A program made the translations under genes and the position numbers. A stretch of 64,000 nt of DNA from positions 54,174,503-54,238,502 of the forward strand of contig OY997647.1 in assembly GCA_963921795.1 (NCBI GenBank), read 5' to 3'. Positions within the stretch are counted from its first letter, which is position 1. The number at the start of each line of letters is the position of its first letter. A model generated the notes under the pieces. It was not told the origin of the DNA. It made no database searches and was given only the letters and a program-made list of their open reading frames with translations. Below are positions 1-12,385 of the stretch, one piece after another. This DNA comes from Nannobrachium achirus. Taxonomy: Eukaryota; Chordata; Actinopteri; Myctophiformes; Myctophidae.

Positions 1-239
1 CACCTGATATATAAAGGCCTACTACCATTACAAGAGGCTCAGCATCCTTGCTAAGCAAGCACTATGTACCTGGTGATACACACTTCTACCTTGGTTACAC
101 AGCTCAGGATTCTCCACTGCAGGGCAGGTGCACAACAAACAGGCTCCATACGCACTCGAGATGACGTGTGAATCGGCCCTGAAGCCATCCAAATCTAATC
201 CAGCCAAACAAATTATTTTCTATGATTATAGACACACCA

Positions 240-350
240 GGGAAGGAGAATGTTAGAGAGGCAGGGGCTGAAATTTCTAAAAAGGCCCTTTTGGTGAAAA
301 TATCGAAAATAGCAGACCTCCAGAGCTTGTGAGCTTGCGACACGTTGTCT
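240..350. repeat. Fragment of a hairpin-bearing DNA-transposon-like repeat
   Basis: The stretch around 247-271 (GAATGTTAGAGAGGCAGGGG) and the following hairpin half (AATAGCAGACCTCC) closely match 45268-45400, where the same repeat has both hairpin arms. Here the right arm is degenerate. It is read as a truncated copy of a non-autonomous DNA element. Confidence 0.55.
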
Positions 351-463
351 GAGTCTGTTTGGGGATGAAAGACGGCGAAATGACAATAACATAGATACAT
401 TTTCTCAGTATTTCATTTAGTTATAGAGTATATTTAGTGGATGTGTACGGAATATTGTGTCAA

Positions 464-535
464 TTTGTGTGTGTACACGTGTGTGTGCGTGCGTGCGTGC
501 GTGCGTGCGTGTGTGTGTGCGTGCGCGTGCATGCA
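464..535. repeat. (TG)n/(TGCG)n microsatellite
   Basis: Imperfect GTGT and GTGC tract. The reverse-strand frame reading His-Ala/His-Thr through it is an artefact of the repeat. Confidence 0.9.
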
Positions 536-1050
536 CAGAACATTAATTAACATGAGATCCTGACGATCCTGTCGGTGGATGGAGATTTCAGTAATGCTGC
601 TGTATCTTTGCCAATAGGCATTGTACACTGCATTAATAAGCCTATAATCTCCAGTTGTAGGTTGACATGACAGCAGGTTGACTTCACAGAATGGAAAGAT
701 GAGACACTCAAATTAATATTGTCCTCATAAATTATTTCACCCACCGCAACCCATCCACAATTAATCACAATGATAATGTTTATGACTCAATCCGTCCCAT
801 ACCGGGATCAACCACGATGTCTGTGGATATGACAATAATCTGTGTATATCTAATACGTGCCTATCCCCTGTGGACATGCTTGTGTGAAGAATTATAAGCA
901 CGGCATGGAAAACAGGCTATGGAATGCTCATAATGTTATTTATCTATTTGAATACTGGCCCCAATGAAGACTGTTTGATTATATGCTGTATGTTGTATTC
1001 AGTTTGGTCACATGTCCAACAGTACAACCAGTAGCTGTCTTTATGGGCAT

Positions 1051-1052
<2 letters not shown>
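536..1052. other. Unannotated AT-rich stretch
   Basis: No frame of convincing composition, no repeat termini and no RNA gene recognised. Confidence 0.4.
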
Positions 1053-1089
<37 letters not shown>

Positions 1090-1097
1090 GATTGATG
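1053..1097. repeat. (TTGA)n microsatellite
   Basis: About ten consecutive TTGA units, slightly broken at the 3' end. Confidence 0.9.
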
Positions 1098-1354
1098 TTG
1101 TCAAAAATTCCTTCTGAGATCAGGACTGCATGGTGTTAGACACGTAGCATTCAATCTGGGAAAAATATCTGGTTCACATGATTTGAAATTTTGAATATTA
1201 TTCAAAAATGAAACACAGTTCTTTGATAACTTGATAACCAACTATTCCTATCTAAAAAGTTAACACTAAATACTCACCGCTCTGGTTGTTTGATGAGGGA
1301 CTGAAGACTACTGTTGTACAGACGAGCCGATTCATCTTACATAATGTGTGCACG

Positions 1355-1876
<522 letters not shown>

Positions 1877-2491
1877 CTCTAAAAAAGAGCCATATTCCTC
1901 AGTCGTCCGTGTCCCATGGTGTTCCTTCATTGCATAGCTTTATGATCCTCTTATGGCAGCTAGGAGAAGCTTCTCTCAAAAGCAGGTCACACATTACACA
2001 AGCGTTTGCCGTATTACACTGTTGACCCATTGACTGGAGAATTGATTTTACATTTCTTCTAATCATTTAAAGCAATACACAGACTGGTCCCAATTTACAT
2101 ATCTGAACTACTGTGCCCCGCAGGATCACAGGTCTATCAAAGGCCTTCTAACTATCAGCCTATCATCAGCCTAACCAAAAGTTATAGGCTAAAAACTAAG
2201 GGTGACTAAGACTATGCAGCCCCCACTCTGTGGGATCACCCTCCCCTGGCCATAGGAAACAGTCAGTTTAAAAAAAAGATGCTTGTCTTGCAATGTGTTT
2301 TCCTTCTGTGCAGTTTTTATGTCTATTGTTATATCCTGTTTTTCTGTTTTTAAATTCCTATTTTATTTCATTTATTTTATTTTATTTCATGTAATGATTT
2401 TACATTTTACAGCTCCCTGTAACTCTTGTTCTGAAAGGCGCTTTAAAGATAAAATGTACCGTACACGAGCCTGCACAGCTCAGGCATTGCT

Positions 2492-2674
2492 TTATGTAGC
2501 CCGCTGACTTTCATGAACTGCTTGCATCACACCGTTTTTGATCTCCTGCAGCTCTGCCTTCAACCTGACGTGGTCAAAGGAGTGTCCGTAGGTCTCTGAC
2601 AGCTTAGTTAATGCATCAGTTGGGAACTCTCTGTTGAAAGTTTCAAACTTTTCCGTAAGCAAACTACTGTGCAC
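2492..2674 (-). pseudogene. Possible hAT-type transposase C-terminal fragment
   Basis: A 60-codon open stretch ends in a stop. It contains a helical segment with the pattern FNREFP...LSETYG...FDHVRLKAEL, which loosely resembles the region before the dimerisation domain in hAT-derived proteins (zinc-finger BED/MYM type). Upstream on the same strand (about 2880-3130) short frames are interrupted by stops, consistent with a decayed element. There is no catalytic residue or C-terminal dimerisation motif to confirm it. The alternative is chance. It is not a functional gene. Confidence 0.25.
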
Positions 2675-2679
2675 TGTGC

Positions 2680-3389
2680 CATTTGAGAACTAAGACTGCT
2701 GTGAATCGAGTCATACACAGTGGCTTGTAATATCCTGCTGTCAGTAAATGGCCTCAAAGGTCCTCTCTAATTTTAGTTCCTCATATCTTATGTATCAGGT
2801 TCACTCACATTAATTAAAAAAGGATACATCTGTGCTGACATTAAAAAGTAAAATCAGGCAATCATATTCTTGTCTTCAGGCCATCTGCCACGTGTGAGGT
2901 GTCATTCATAGTGGGGGATCCACTCTGAGGATAGACTTCCAACCCTGTCTCAGAACGTTCAGTTGATGAGCAACGCACAAAATGTCAAACATAGGGGCCA
3001 CTTCTCGTACTTTGTCTGGTGAGCCATTAATATCTGACTGCTGCGCCATTATCAGTTTGAGCAATGAGCCTTTCAGTGACGTTTCTGAATGGCACCTTGG
3101 CTTTGGTCATCAACATCGCGGACAATGACAGACAGCTGTGAGCGACAGCTTACATTGGTAGTCTAGTCACTCTGCCATGAGAAGAAGGGAGCAGCATCCA
3201 CCTTTGTTAAATTTCATTTTTTGGTGACGATTTTAATCAGTCTGAATAGTTTTTTGACATGCCGGTGTTTCACAATGCTCCACTTAGACAGTATGTCATT
3301 ATGTCAATTACCTGAGCCAGCTCTCTGTTGAAACTGATGTATTTTTATGCTTAATAGAATGACCTAACATGAAAAATACATATTTTGCA
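2680..3389. other. Decayed repeat-like sequence, no clear gene
   Basis: Several short minus-strand frames are broken by stops. It may be the rest of the transposase remnant at 2492-2674. No RNA gene or intact element seen. Confidence 0.3.
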
Positions 3390-3555
3390 GGCGGTGAAGA
3401 GGTGGTGTGGGTGGTAGTCATTTAACCTTAACACGTTTGCTTTCCTGGGGACAGGAACAATGGAGGTCTTTTTAAAACGTGGTGAGACTGGAGCAGGGAG
3501 CTGTTGATGATGTCTGTGAAGACAACCACCAGTTGGTCTGTCTGCACACACCTTA
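3390..3555 (-). pseudogene. LINE reverse-transcriptase fragment (decayed)
   Basis: Minus-strand frames read a stretch like FTDIINSSL, then FKKTSIVPVPRK, then LNDYHPH. This pattern (segment before RT domain 1, then VPxxK and LNDYRP-like) is characteristic of fish non-LTR retrotransposon reverse transcriptases. The pieces lie in two frames, so at least one frameshift is present. Only about 55 codons remain, and no endonuclease or YxDD catalytic box is nearby. Confidence 0.4.
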
Positions 3556-3827
3556 AGGACTCAGCCAGGGATGCCGTACTGAGCTAGAGGCCTTGTTGTG
3601 TGGGTTAATCCTTTTGAAAGATTAACGTGCACGTCTGCCCTCCATTTTACCTACATGCTGAATGGAGAAATGATTACGGTATACTATTCCACATGCCAAC
3701 CAATATTGTCTGCTTCCAAATACTGTCGTCTAGCTGCTATAGTGTTAAGTATTTCAGACGTGTGTTCATTATGATTGGAGGCTTGAAACAGGCATTACCT
3801 TGATATTTGTTTCGGATTTGTTCTGTC

Positions 3828-3835
3828 CCTTAAAT
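3828..3835. repeat. Target-site duplication, left copy
   Basis: CCTTAAAT here and CCTTAAAG at 4311-4318: 7 of 8 bases match, flanking a hAT MITE. Confidence 0.75.
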
Positions 3836-4310
3836 CAGGGTCTTCAACAGGGGGTCCGGGACCCCAAGGGGATCCTCAGAGTTACTTCAGAAGGTCCTCC
3901 AAATCTTTGTGTGATAGAAACCTTTTTTCTCCTTTTTTATATGAACCACTTGAACCCTAGTGTCCATAATATTCTGAGAACTATAGCCAAAAATAGCCGA
4001 TCTACAAGCTCACAATGACTCACAGCACGAGGCGTTGTGAGCTTGTAGATCGGCTATTTTTTCTATAGATCAGCTATTATCGGCAAAGAGGTTTGGTGTA
4101 GAGGAGAAAAAAGATAAGACTAAGTATAGAGTGACAGGTCAAAATTGTTAAGTATTGACGGTTCAAGTGGTTAAATATCTGAAAACACAAACTGACATGA
4201 ATCCAAAATACACTCATAATTGTGCTGTCGAATGATTAAACTGTGGGGGTCCCTGCTTCATCTCTCTCTCAACTAAGGGGTCCTTGGCCTGAAAACTTTG
4301 AAGACCCCTG
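3836..4310. mobile_element. hAT-type MITE (475 bp) with 8-bp TSD
   Basis: Starts CAGGGTCTTCAACAG and ends TTTGAAGACCCCTG, an inverted repeat typical of hAT termini, with an 8-bp TSD (one mismatch). No transposase. The interior has GGACCCC blocks and a central hairpin (3985-4061). It belongs to the same family as 20197-20652 and 1462-1876. Confidence 0.85.
3985..4061. repeat. Palindromic hairpin module
   Basis: Arms AAAATAGCCGATCTACAAGC and GCTTGTAGATCGGCTATTTT around a CACGAGGCGTTG loop region. A degenerate half-copy (ATAGATCAGCTATTATCGGC) follows. Confidence 0.85.
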
Positions 4311-4318
4311 CCTTAAAG

Positions 4319-5397
4319 GCAATTACTTATGCCTGTAATCCATAATGATCCACCAAAGGTCTTATGTACAACAGGCAAATGCCTTGAGAGACAATGATGA
4401 GAATGGAAAGCTATTGCCTTAAAGTGACTTCATGGAGTATAAATCTAACTGGTGTCTGATGCCTTGCTCGCCAAGAAAGAATGCTAATGTGGGTAAGGAA
4501 TCTCATATTATGTGATTCAAACTGTTGTACTGTTGCTGTAATGTTGAGACCCAATGGCTGGGTGGCAATGAAACGTGGCTATTTCTGTGTGTGGCATTTT
4601 TGCAACAGAGTCTTTGGTCAGTAGTCAGGGGACAGTAGTGTAGGCCTATGGGGATTCAGTACCCATAGTTACTAATACTGTAGCTGTTTCCTCAACTATT
4701 GATTAGATGACATTAATAAAATCAATTTCTCTAGGCACTAGAAGAAAGGCCAAAGGGTTACCAAAATCAGTAGAGCTTACATAGCTAAGATGCTTGGAGT
4801 AGGGAAATCTTTTCCTTTGCAGCCGCGTCTGGGAACAGAGCATTAATTGGTGTGCCCTTTATAATGCTACAATTATATTTACAGCTTCCAAATGAAAATG
4901 TGACTTCTTGTGCACTCTCTTGTGCAACCTCCTTTTATGTGCCATCCACCCTTGTCCTTTCTTAACTGATTAACAACTTCTCTACACAGCAGAGCAGCAT
5001 AAGCAATAGGGACCAAGTCACGTAGCTAGAAATGCGTTTCCATTTTACCAACGAAATAAACGTTTTCCTGGTGCAAGGCTATCATATCAAATCAAATTTT
5101 ATCAATCAATATTCTCAACTTTTCAGTGTGTTGCATTGCTTTTGAATGTCATGTTACACTTGGCCCAAGCAGCCAATGAAATCAAACAAGAGACCTTCTT
5201 TACTAATTTACCACTGCCTTGCTGTTTTGATGCCATAGATGTGGCAGTAATGGAGGGTGGGCATTCTGGGCAATGGCAAATGCAGATGAAAAGTTTATGT
5301 ACTACTGTATTATTCAGCTTCAGTCCATTATTCAAATCAACACCAATTAGTCAGACAGGGCCACAGATTTGGTGTTTCATCATTGGTATCATCTGGG
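4319..5397. other. No recognisable gene
   Basis: Mostly unique-looking AT-rich DNA. Short frames at 5123-5438 overlap on both strands and show no domain. Nothing supportable seen. Confidence 0.4.
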
Positions 5398-5855
5398 CAG
5401 ACTGCGGCCCTTTGGTTAACTCTGACCGGCCCTTGTAGGATTAATTTTCAAATTCAAATTTTACCTCATGCATGCACTAAAGCTGCATTTCTTTTATTTT
5501 TACGTTTTTTATTCATGTACATATGGACGCAATGCGTACTTTACATCAGCACGCGTGCGTGATCATTGGATCTCAATAACAAGCAGGTGGTCAGACTGGT
5601 CACAAGTCAGGACGACCTGCCTTAATTACCTTACCCATCAAAAATGGCTTAAGTGGCTAAAAAAAAGTCAATGTCGAATGCTGGATTTTCAACAAAAATT
5701 GGACTGCTAAGTATTTATTTACTGGAGGGGGTAAAGTTGTGTGTTTAGTTTGCGGGGAGCACATCTTGCGGGGAGCACTGCCTTTTGGCCCGGCCCTCCA
5801 CAATATTTTCTGTTGTTCATGTGTCCCCCATGGTAAAAATAATTGCCCACCCCTG
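5398..5855. mobile_element. hAT (Charlie-like) non-autonomous element, about 458 bp
   Basis: The right end reads (reverse complement) CAGGGGTGGGCAATT followed by GGGCCGGGCC, typical of Charlie-like hAT termini. The left end is CAGACTGCGGCCC. ATCTGGG flanks both ends (5391-5397 and 5856-5862) as the probable TSD. The left terminal repeat is weakly matched, so it may be partly deleted. Confidence 0.6.
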
Positions 5856-5862
5856 ATCTGGG

Positions 5863-7508
5863 GGAATAATTGTCATTGAGAAGTTTCCTAGTGCTAGGAA
5901 ATATTTGATTGCATTGCGTAGGTGGAAGCTTTCTGTGTGTTATCACTCCATTTACAGCAAAAACAGATGAAGCGTTCTACTTCAAAATGATGGTTCTCTT
6001 TATTGACCCCTTTTCTTTAAAAATGGTTGGGATAAAGCTCAGACTACATGTTTTTCAGAAACTTTATTAAAATGAGCATCTCTAAAATGTTATACATTAC
6101 AGGCAGTGACAACATAGTGACCATACATAACATAAGATGTAATTTCGTTGTTTTTTAGCTTTTTGGCGGGGGTCCCTGGAGCTGCGGGGGTCCCTGGAAG
6201 GGTGGAGGTTGTGGATTGGTAGACAAGGAGTGCGTGTGGAAAATTAGTAGTGCATGACGGACAGACAGGCGGTGGAGGTTTTGATAGTAACTGCGACCTG
6301 ACGGTCGCAACAAATGTAGGCCTACATAACCTAGATTTAAAACATGTTTATACAGTATATCGTTACATAGATTCTAGGAAAATGTATTTTGGCATTTAAT
6401 AAACAAAATAAAGTGCAAGTGTGTAAATATATCCATTTAATCCAAAAAGGCCACTGAACAAAAATAAAGTTTACTTTTGATCTGCTTATCCTAGAATTAG
6501 GTGTAGGGTTGAATAGAATCCATTCCTGATGTTAATATTGCCAGGTCAATCTGACATCATGTAAGGTAATGTCAAGGTTAAATTTGACATCTTGTAGAAC
6601 AACAAATGTTAACAACTTGAACATTCATGGTTCACTTTGGTAAAATGATACAAGATCACAACATTTATATGTTGTAAATACATTCAACAACTGTATGGTC
6701 CAACTCAATCAGAATCAGAAAGTCCACCCATCGCCCTAATGATAGACCATATATTCGCATGCAACGACGGGGCGCCATTACAAAAATCGAATTAATATTC
6801 TAACACAGTTCGGCATAAGTATTGGAAAGGTTAAAGAAAGACACAGATGGTAACAAAGGCATTTATTGAAGTTCAGGGGGAGTGCAGGATGTTTGGTGTT
6901 GCTGAACTGTCTGTAGATTTCACTCTGAATATGTAGACTTGCCGCTCCCATTATACACCTGCAAATGAACAGATAAAGCACATTAGTTCTGGGAGTCAAC
7001 AGTAGTAGTATACTTTGAATTGACAAGTAGAATGGCAAGATGTGTGAAGGGAATGTAAAGCTGGGATGTGTAAACTTACCTTTGTCTGTTCTCCTCCTCC
7101 CAGGGTGGTGTTTGGGCAAAAGAGTTCCCTCTGGCAAAATTCACCCTATTTATTAGTCCTGGGAGGGTGAATCCAAGTGGGAAGTGGATAGAGGGGAGAT
7201 TGAGAATGGTTCTAATGCATTTAATAATGTATGGTGGGTGTACATATTAGTGGGCTTAGTGGTAACGGGAAATATGAATTGAAGGAGCATATACATATGC
7301 TAGTCAGTGTTTTGGGTAAATGTGTATTGTGTTTTATAGGGGTGGGAATATATTGGAGGATACCTGGGAAATGGTATGGGCCAGTCAGGTAATAGGGACC
7401 CAACATATAAAAAGGAGTCAGTCTGTGTATTTGAGATGAGATGACAGGTTGCAGATGAGACTGTCAAAAAAAGTTGAAAAAGTTTGTAAAAATAAATAAA
7501 TAAAGGTC
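5863..7508. other. No recognisable gene
   Basis: Includes a GGGGTCCCTGGA duplication near 6170-6200 and a block CGACCTGACGGTCGC (6296) that recurs near 47315. The short minus-strand frames at 6778-7137 and 7221-7406 have no recognised domain. Confidence 0.35.
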
Positions 7509-7579
7509 GCCACGGGACTGGACTCCATTGATTTGCTACCTAGGCTGCTCGGGAATCTTTACATCACATCACGGCCATC

Positions 7580-7770
7580 TTGGACTGCGTCACCACATGG
7601 CGTGGCAAAATGTCTGTGAGCCTGCATTTACAAACCATTTTAAACAATGGAGCGATGGCCCCAATTTCTTTTGACCAAATTGACAAATGGGCAGATGACA
7701 ACTTCAACATCCCCAAAAGGATTCAAAAGGAGGGCTACAGTAACTGGAAGGGTACATCCACGATATTCAA
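7580..7770 (+). CDS. Candidate isolated exon, unknown protein
   Basis: An open stretch starts at ATG 7580 and reads a plausible globular sequence (for example ISFDQIDKWADDNF) up to an AAG|GTAACA splice-donor-like site near 7770. After that, composition drifts and the frame stops. No domain recognised and no second exon identified. It may be a first exon of a host transcript or a captured exon; chance is also possible. Confidence 0.2.
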
Positions 7771-7983
7771 GGTAACATTTCTTACTTGCTACAGTATCTG
7801 TGCAGTGCTTGCTCCGCCGTCACATTAACCCCTTTAGTCCTAAGGCCGATTCTAAAAACACATTGAAATATCTTGGGAGTAAAGTGGTGGACAGATGGAT
7901 GTAAAGAAAAATACCAAATTATGGGGAAGTATGATAATAATCTTGACCTACAAGTTTGAGTACTTTACCATTATATAAACATT

Positions 7984-7995
7984 ATTATCAGTTAA
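7984..7995. repeat. Target-site duplication, left copy
   Basis: ATTATCAGTTAA, repeated exactly at 8503-8514, brackets the truncated LINE. Confidence 0.85.
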
Positions 7996-8502
7996 GGAGG
8001 GCCCTGAACGGCATGAACAGTGTATGGAACTCTAACCTCCCCCGCCAAATCAAACTTAGCTTCTTCTTTGCAACGGTGGAGTCTGTTCTCCTCTATGGCA
8101 GTGAATGCTGGACCCTGAAGCCAACCCTGCAGAAGTCTCTAGACGGGTGCTACACTAGAATGTTGCGTGCAGTACTCAACATCAACAGGAGTGCACATGT
8201 TACAAACGAGAGCCTGTATGAGGGAATACCAAAGGTAAGCGAGAAAATTGCCACCAGAAGAATGAGACTAGCAGGACACTGCCAAAGACACCAGGAGCTT
8301 CCAGCCAGCAAATTGGTACTGTGGGAGCCAACACACGGGCACCGGCCGCGAGGACGTCCCACAAAAACATACGTGGACATACTCAAGGAAGACGTAGGGA
8401 CACAGAACACCAATGAGCTGGCCAGATGTATGGAGAACCGAGATGACTGGAAACAACGATGGAGGGCTCGTCTGAGGACGACCTAGATAGATAGATAGAT
8501 AG
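7996..8502 (+). mobile_element. 5'-truncated non-LTR retrotransposon (LINE) 3' end
   Basis: This fragment begins inside the reverse-transcriptase ORF and ends in a short (ATAG)n tail. It is flanked by a perfect 12-bp TSD, the signature of target-primed reverse transcription with 5' truncation. The coding part (in frame to the stop at 8484-8486) has the fish LINE C-terminal signature: LLYGSECWTL, then YTRMLRAVLNI, RRMRLAGHC and RPRGRPTKTY. About 160 codons survive without a stop, suggesting a fairly recent insertion. The catalytic palm and endonuclease are absent, so it is dead. RTE/L2-like family assignment is tentative. Confidence 0.9.
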
Positions 8503-8514
8503 ATTATCAGTTAA

Positions 8515-9496
8515 AAATGTTATGTCAACACTACTGTAATTGTGCAGATGTTTATATGAAGGTACTCCTGTTCACTGTGCATCTTTCCCCTGAGAGAGAT
8601 TGATACTTCTTGGTGTAGCTGTCAGCTGATGTATGTACTAAGTACTATCAGGCAGTACTATCATGCACATGCAACCAAAGGCATCGTTGCTTATCGACAA
8701 AATGGATTTGCATTTGACTTTGTACCTGCTGTTGCTGCCGCATCCCCTGGGTGTCCTCATAATGCTGCATCTAATTAAACATTGAAATATTTATGGGTTG
8801 CGACTTGTTTGTCTCCTCCTCTGTGTGACAGGGGAAGAGAAAAGGCTGATTTCTCTCTCTCTACGCTTTCACTAGCTTTTATCATTCTTATTTTATTTGC
8901 TTGATGACTGAAGACAAACACGGCACAGAGAGAGAATAGAGAGACGGGTAGTATCGAAATCCAAGAGAGAACACAGAGAGATATACTGCTTCTATTGTTT
9001 ATTTATTTTCAGTGTCTTGCCCTTATGATTGACCCTGGGCCACTGTTCTTGGATTGAGATAAAGCAATAAAAATGTACAGTAGGTGTGCGAACAGTATGA
9101 ATGCTCTCCTCCACAGAGGTTACACAACATATGGACGGGTTTCTGGTCCACGTTACACTGATAAGAAGTAGATGCGTGCGCAGGTTCGGTACCAAAATTA
9201 GCCAATGAAACCAGCGCTCCCCAAAACAACAGGTTTGGGGATTGGTGGGAATTGATTACATGATACATTCAGCTGTGCATTTAGTCTCAATGTTTGTAAA
9301 CAAGAAACCTGTCTATATACTGTACTGTTACAGATGTGCATTTGTATAGTTTTGTGCCAGATAAAGCATTGGTATTTATAGGTGATGGTTTTGTAATGAT
9401 GAAGAGATACAGAAATAACTCCATTTGATTACTGTTCCATCAGTTCTCTGTAGATTCCTCCCTCTCGATCAACTTCTTGTTTCTTTGAATGTGTGT
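8515..9496. other. No recognisable gene
   Basis: Short overlapping minus-strand frames near 8992-9268 have no domain. A run of GAGAGA-rich sequence lies at 8922-8985. Confidence 0.4.
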
Positions 9497-9794
9497 GTTT
9501 TTTGCAGGTCGTTCAGTCCAAGTGTATCAAAAAGGCAACCGGGTTAAGGCAGACCGAAGCTTGTGAATGGCTGCGCGGAGGTGACGAAAGTCTGGTGGAC
9601 GGAGATACACCTAAACCTAACCTTAACCCTAAACATAACCTCAGTAAAACTAATGCTGGTGACTGCTAACCTGGTGAAATGCTAACCTGCCAACGCTGGT
9701 GAATGTTAACCTGGTGAATGTTAAACTGGTCAGACCAACGGTGCTTAACCCAGTTGCTTTTTTGATACACTCAGACTTAAAGACCTGCAAAAAA
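9497..9794. mobile_element. MITE with about 44-bp terminal inverted repeats
   Basis: Left end TTTTTTGCAGGTCGTTCAG continuing to AGTGTATCAAAAAGGCAAC. The right end is its imperfect complement (GTTGCTTTTTTGATACAC...GACCTGCAAAAAA). The interior has CCTAACCTTAACC telomere-like text and repeated CTGGTGAA..TTAACC units that recur at 60290-60430. Confidence 0.75.
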
Positions 9795-10960
9795 TACTCT
9801 CCCAGTATGAGACAGTTGAAGCTAATGAGAACAGATGGCTTGTGGGACCATGGTCTGTTGTAGTAACAGATCAATCAGGGCTGGCTGGATAGACAGTCCA
9901 CCACGCCTCCATTGTGACACTATTATCTTCCATTTAGGAAGTGAAAGCCGTATTGATTCTTGTCGTTTTGTCACTGCAAATTTGTCTCTCTTTTTTTTCT
10001 TTTTCTGTTTTGAGCAGCTGCTCTGCCTGCAAGGTAACAGCTAAATGTATTGGGACCTGTAGCAGTTTGTTTTGGGATCAATAGCAAGGTGGTGTGTAAT
10101 GGTACAAAAGTCCTTGAGAGGTAGGCCTATCAATATTATAACAACAAAGAACTCATGCTAGTTCTAGCACTAGCAGTACAGCATCCACCCAGTCAGTGGC
10201 AAAAAACGACTTTCTCGGATTGACAGCCCATACATCCAAACAGAAAAGTCTTATCTGATTGCATTAAACGACAACTACGACTAATTTTGCCACTCACTTT
10301 GCCACTCGATTTGCCACCATTCACTTCGTACCCTCTATTGTCTTCTGTTATTATGGAATTATTTGTTTAATGTGTATTTACAACTGAGATGTCAGTATTG
10401 CGTCAGTGGTTGAGCTATAGGATTGTAAACTGAACAACACGCCGGTGCCTTTAACAACGTAGCCAAACGTCACACATTTGGACTTAAAACTATTTCAATA
10501 TAAAGTACAAATGTAAAAATGAAATACAAGTTACAACCATACAACTTCTTTTTTTAAATACGTTTGTGTATGTGTGGCCTGACGCAAAGGAGTACTGTTA
10601 TGACGTCGGGTGACATACGGCAAATAACCAATTTTACGCGACGGGTATGAGAATGCTTTGCATTAGCGCCATGGTTTCTACATCTACACATGATGGAACC
10701 TCACAGCAACGCTATTTGTGACAGCAGTTGTGAAGTCTCTTTAGACATCTATTGTATGCCTGTCGGATGCTTCATCTTCAAATGTGGGTCCATTGTTTAT
10801 TTGTGGTATAGGACAACTTAGCGTTGCACATCAGCTTGCATTTGACCCTGTTTTTTTCGTTACTACATGGAGCTTCTTATACATGTCAAACTCTCATCCT
10901 TGTTGCTGTGTATCGCCCTCCCATGTGAGTGTCTGACGTGTGTGCGGGCGCGTGTATATG

Positions 10961-10963
<3 letters not shown>
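9795..10963. other. No recognisable gene
   Basis: AT-rich with a few short frames. Nothing supportable. Confidence 0.4.

Positions 10964-11000
<37 letters not shown>
10964..11000. repeat. (GA)n microsatellite
   Basis: Pure GA run. Confidence 0.9.
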
Positions 11001-11002
<2 letters not shown>

Positions 11003-11775
11003 TCTGGAGGGAATAATATTATTTTGGTATTTGTCATTAGAAAACGCCCCAAAACAGTAATTACCGGCCTAATGCAACCATGGTCTATAATATATCAATT
11101 CCATTTACACGGTTTAAATGCTGATGAAAGCCAGGGGCAGAAACACGTCAGTTTGTTTGGCTGCTGCTGCTGCCATGCATTAATAGAAGCATTTAAACTT
11201 ATTTCGTAAGTGCAGATGTTCCATTTTTTGAAGGGCACTGCAATGCACTCCCGTGCACTCATTAGATATGTGCAATATTGGCACAGTACACTCAGCATTA
11301 TTCAGTATTCTTATTATGTACAGAGAGAGAGAGGAGGAGAAAGAGAAAGACAAAAAAGGTTAAGACAGATGAGCATGGAGACGGAGGACCTTTGGACAGA
11401 TTGTTTCTATCGATTAGCAATTTGTAAACAGTGGGAGCGCGTTTTACCCAGAAGCACGGTGCCCTCTGCACAGCGCCGGTTGGATTAGTGAAGAATGCAG
11501 AGAATAGAACACCCGCTGCCCGTTGGCCTGGAAAAATGATGGAGAATAGCTGAGGGTGCCACGGGAGGGCGGGGGGCGAGGGGGCCGCAGAAGAATGAAG
11601 GATAAGAAAAGAGCGAATAGGGCCAGACGGAACACCGCGGCGTTGCATGTACTATTGATGAGTTAGAATTAGCAATTGATTTAACAGCCAGTGCCCGTCG
11701 GTTGACTGAGGACCGACAATTTATTAAGCCATTTAGACAGGGTACGCATTATTGTGTATTATTATTTTATGCTTT
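11001..11775. other. No recognisable gene; possible conserved non-coding DNA
   Basis: No coding signal. 11390-11480 is compositionally distinct (TATCGATTAGCAATTTGT) and could be a regulatory element, but this cannot be shown without alignment. Confidence 0.25.
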
Positions 11776-11992
11776 AACTATTCATGGGTTGCATTTGTAG
11801 TCCTACTTTTATGCTTTAACTATTCATGGGTTGCATAACTTGCATTTGTAGTCCTACACCAGCCATTTTGAGGACCAACACAGGTGTTTTGGTTAACGTA
11901 GAACATTGGTTCTATGCCAATCAGACAAATTGAACACCTGTGTTGGTCCTCAATATGGTCGGTTTAGGACTACAAATGCAACCCATGAATTG
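11776..11992. mobile_element. Foldback MITE with duplicated left end
   Basis: The left terminus TATTCATGGGTTGCATTTGT occurs twice (about 11778 and 11818). Its complement ACAAATGCAACCCATGAAT closes the element at about 11991. An inner stem (GGACCAACACAGGTGTT / AACACCTGTGTTGGTCC) makes nearly the whole element self-complementary. Confidence 0.8.
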
Positions 11993-12116
11993 AAAAATAG
12001 CAGATTTACTTTATTTTAGAAAAATTGTGAACATTTTAATTTTGGCCAGATTTTCACCTGATTCTATAAGTGTCTTTTGAATCCTTCTAAGGTTTTTTGA
12101 AAAACCTATGTTTCTA

Positions 12117-12385
12117 TGTTAGTGGTTCTCAAACTTTTTCATGTGAAGGACCCCCATCTATTTGGCCACGGACCCCCATCTCAAAAAAATTTGTTCCAGG
12201 GACCCCCCCCCCCCCCCCCCCAGAAGCAAAATCTGAGTTAACGTTCGCTTTAAAAATACATATATTCAAAGATTTGCACACAGTTTCACGACTTTTTCAA
12301 AAATAGCAGATCCACAAGCTCGCAGTGCGGCACTCGGTGCCGCGCTGTGAGCTTGTAGATCTGCTATTTTCTTCAATTGTTAAAG
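12117..12385. mobile_element. hAT-like MITE fragment with poly-C and hairpin
   Basis: Begins AGTGGTTCTCAAACTTTTTC, a common hAT end. It has GGACCCCCATCT repeats, a C tract at about 12207-12222 and a central hairpin (12298-12371). The right terminus is not resolved. Confidence 0.6.
12298..12371. repeat. Palindromic hairpin module
   Basis: Arms AAAATAGCAGATCCACAAGC and GCTTGTAGATCTGCTATTTT; loop region rich in CpG (GCGGCACTCGGTGCCGCGC). Confidence 0.85.

Noticed and set aside
8150-8456. Minus-strand frames at the LINE fragment
   Set aside because: Antisense to the recognisable reverse-transcriptase C-terminal sequence.
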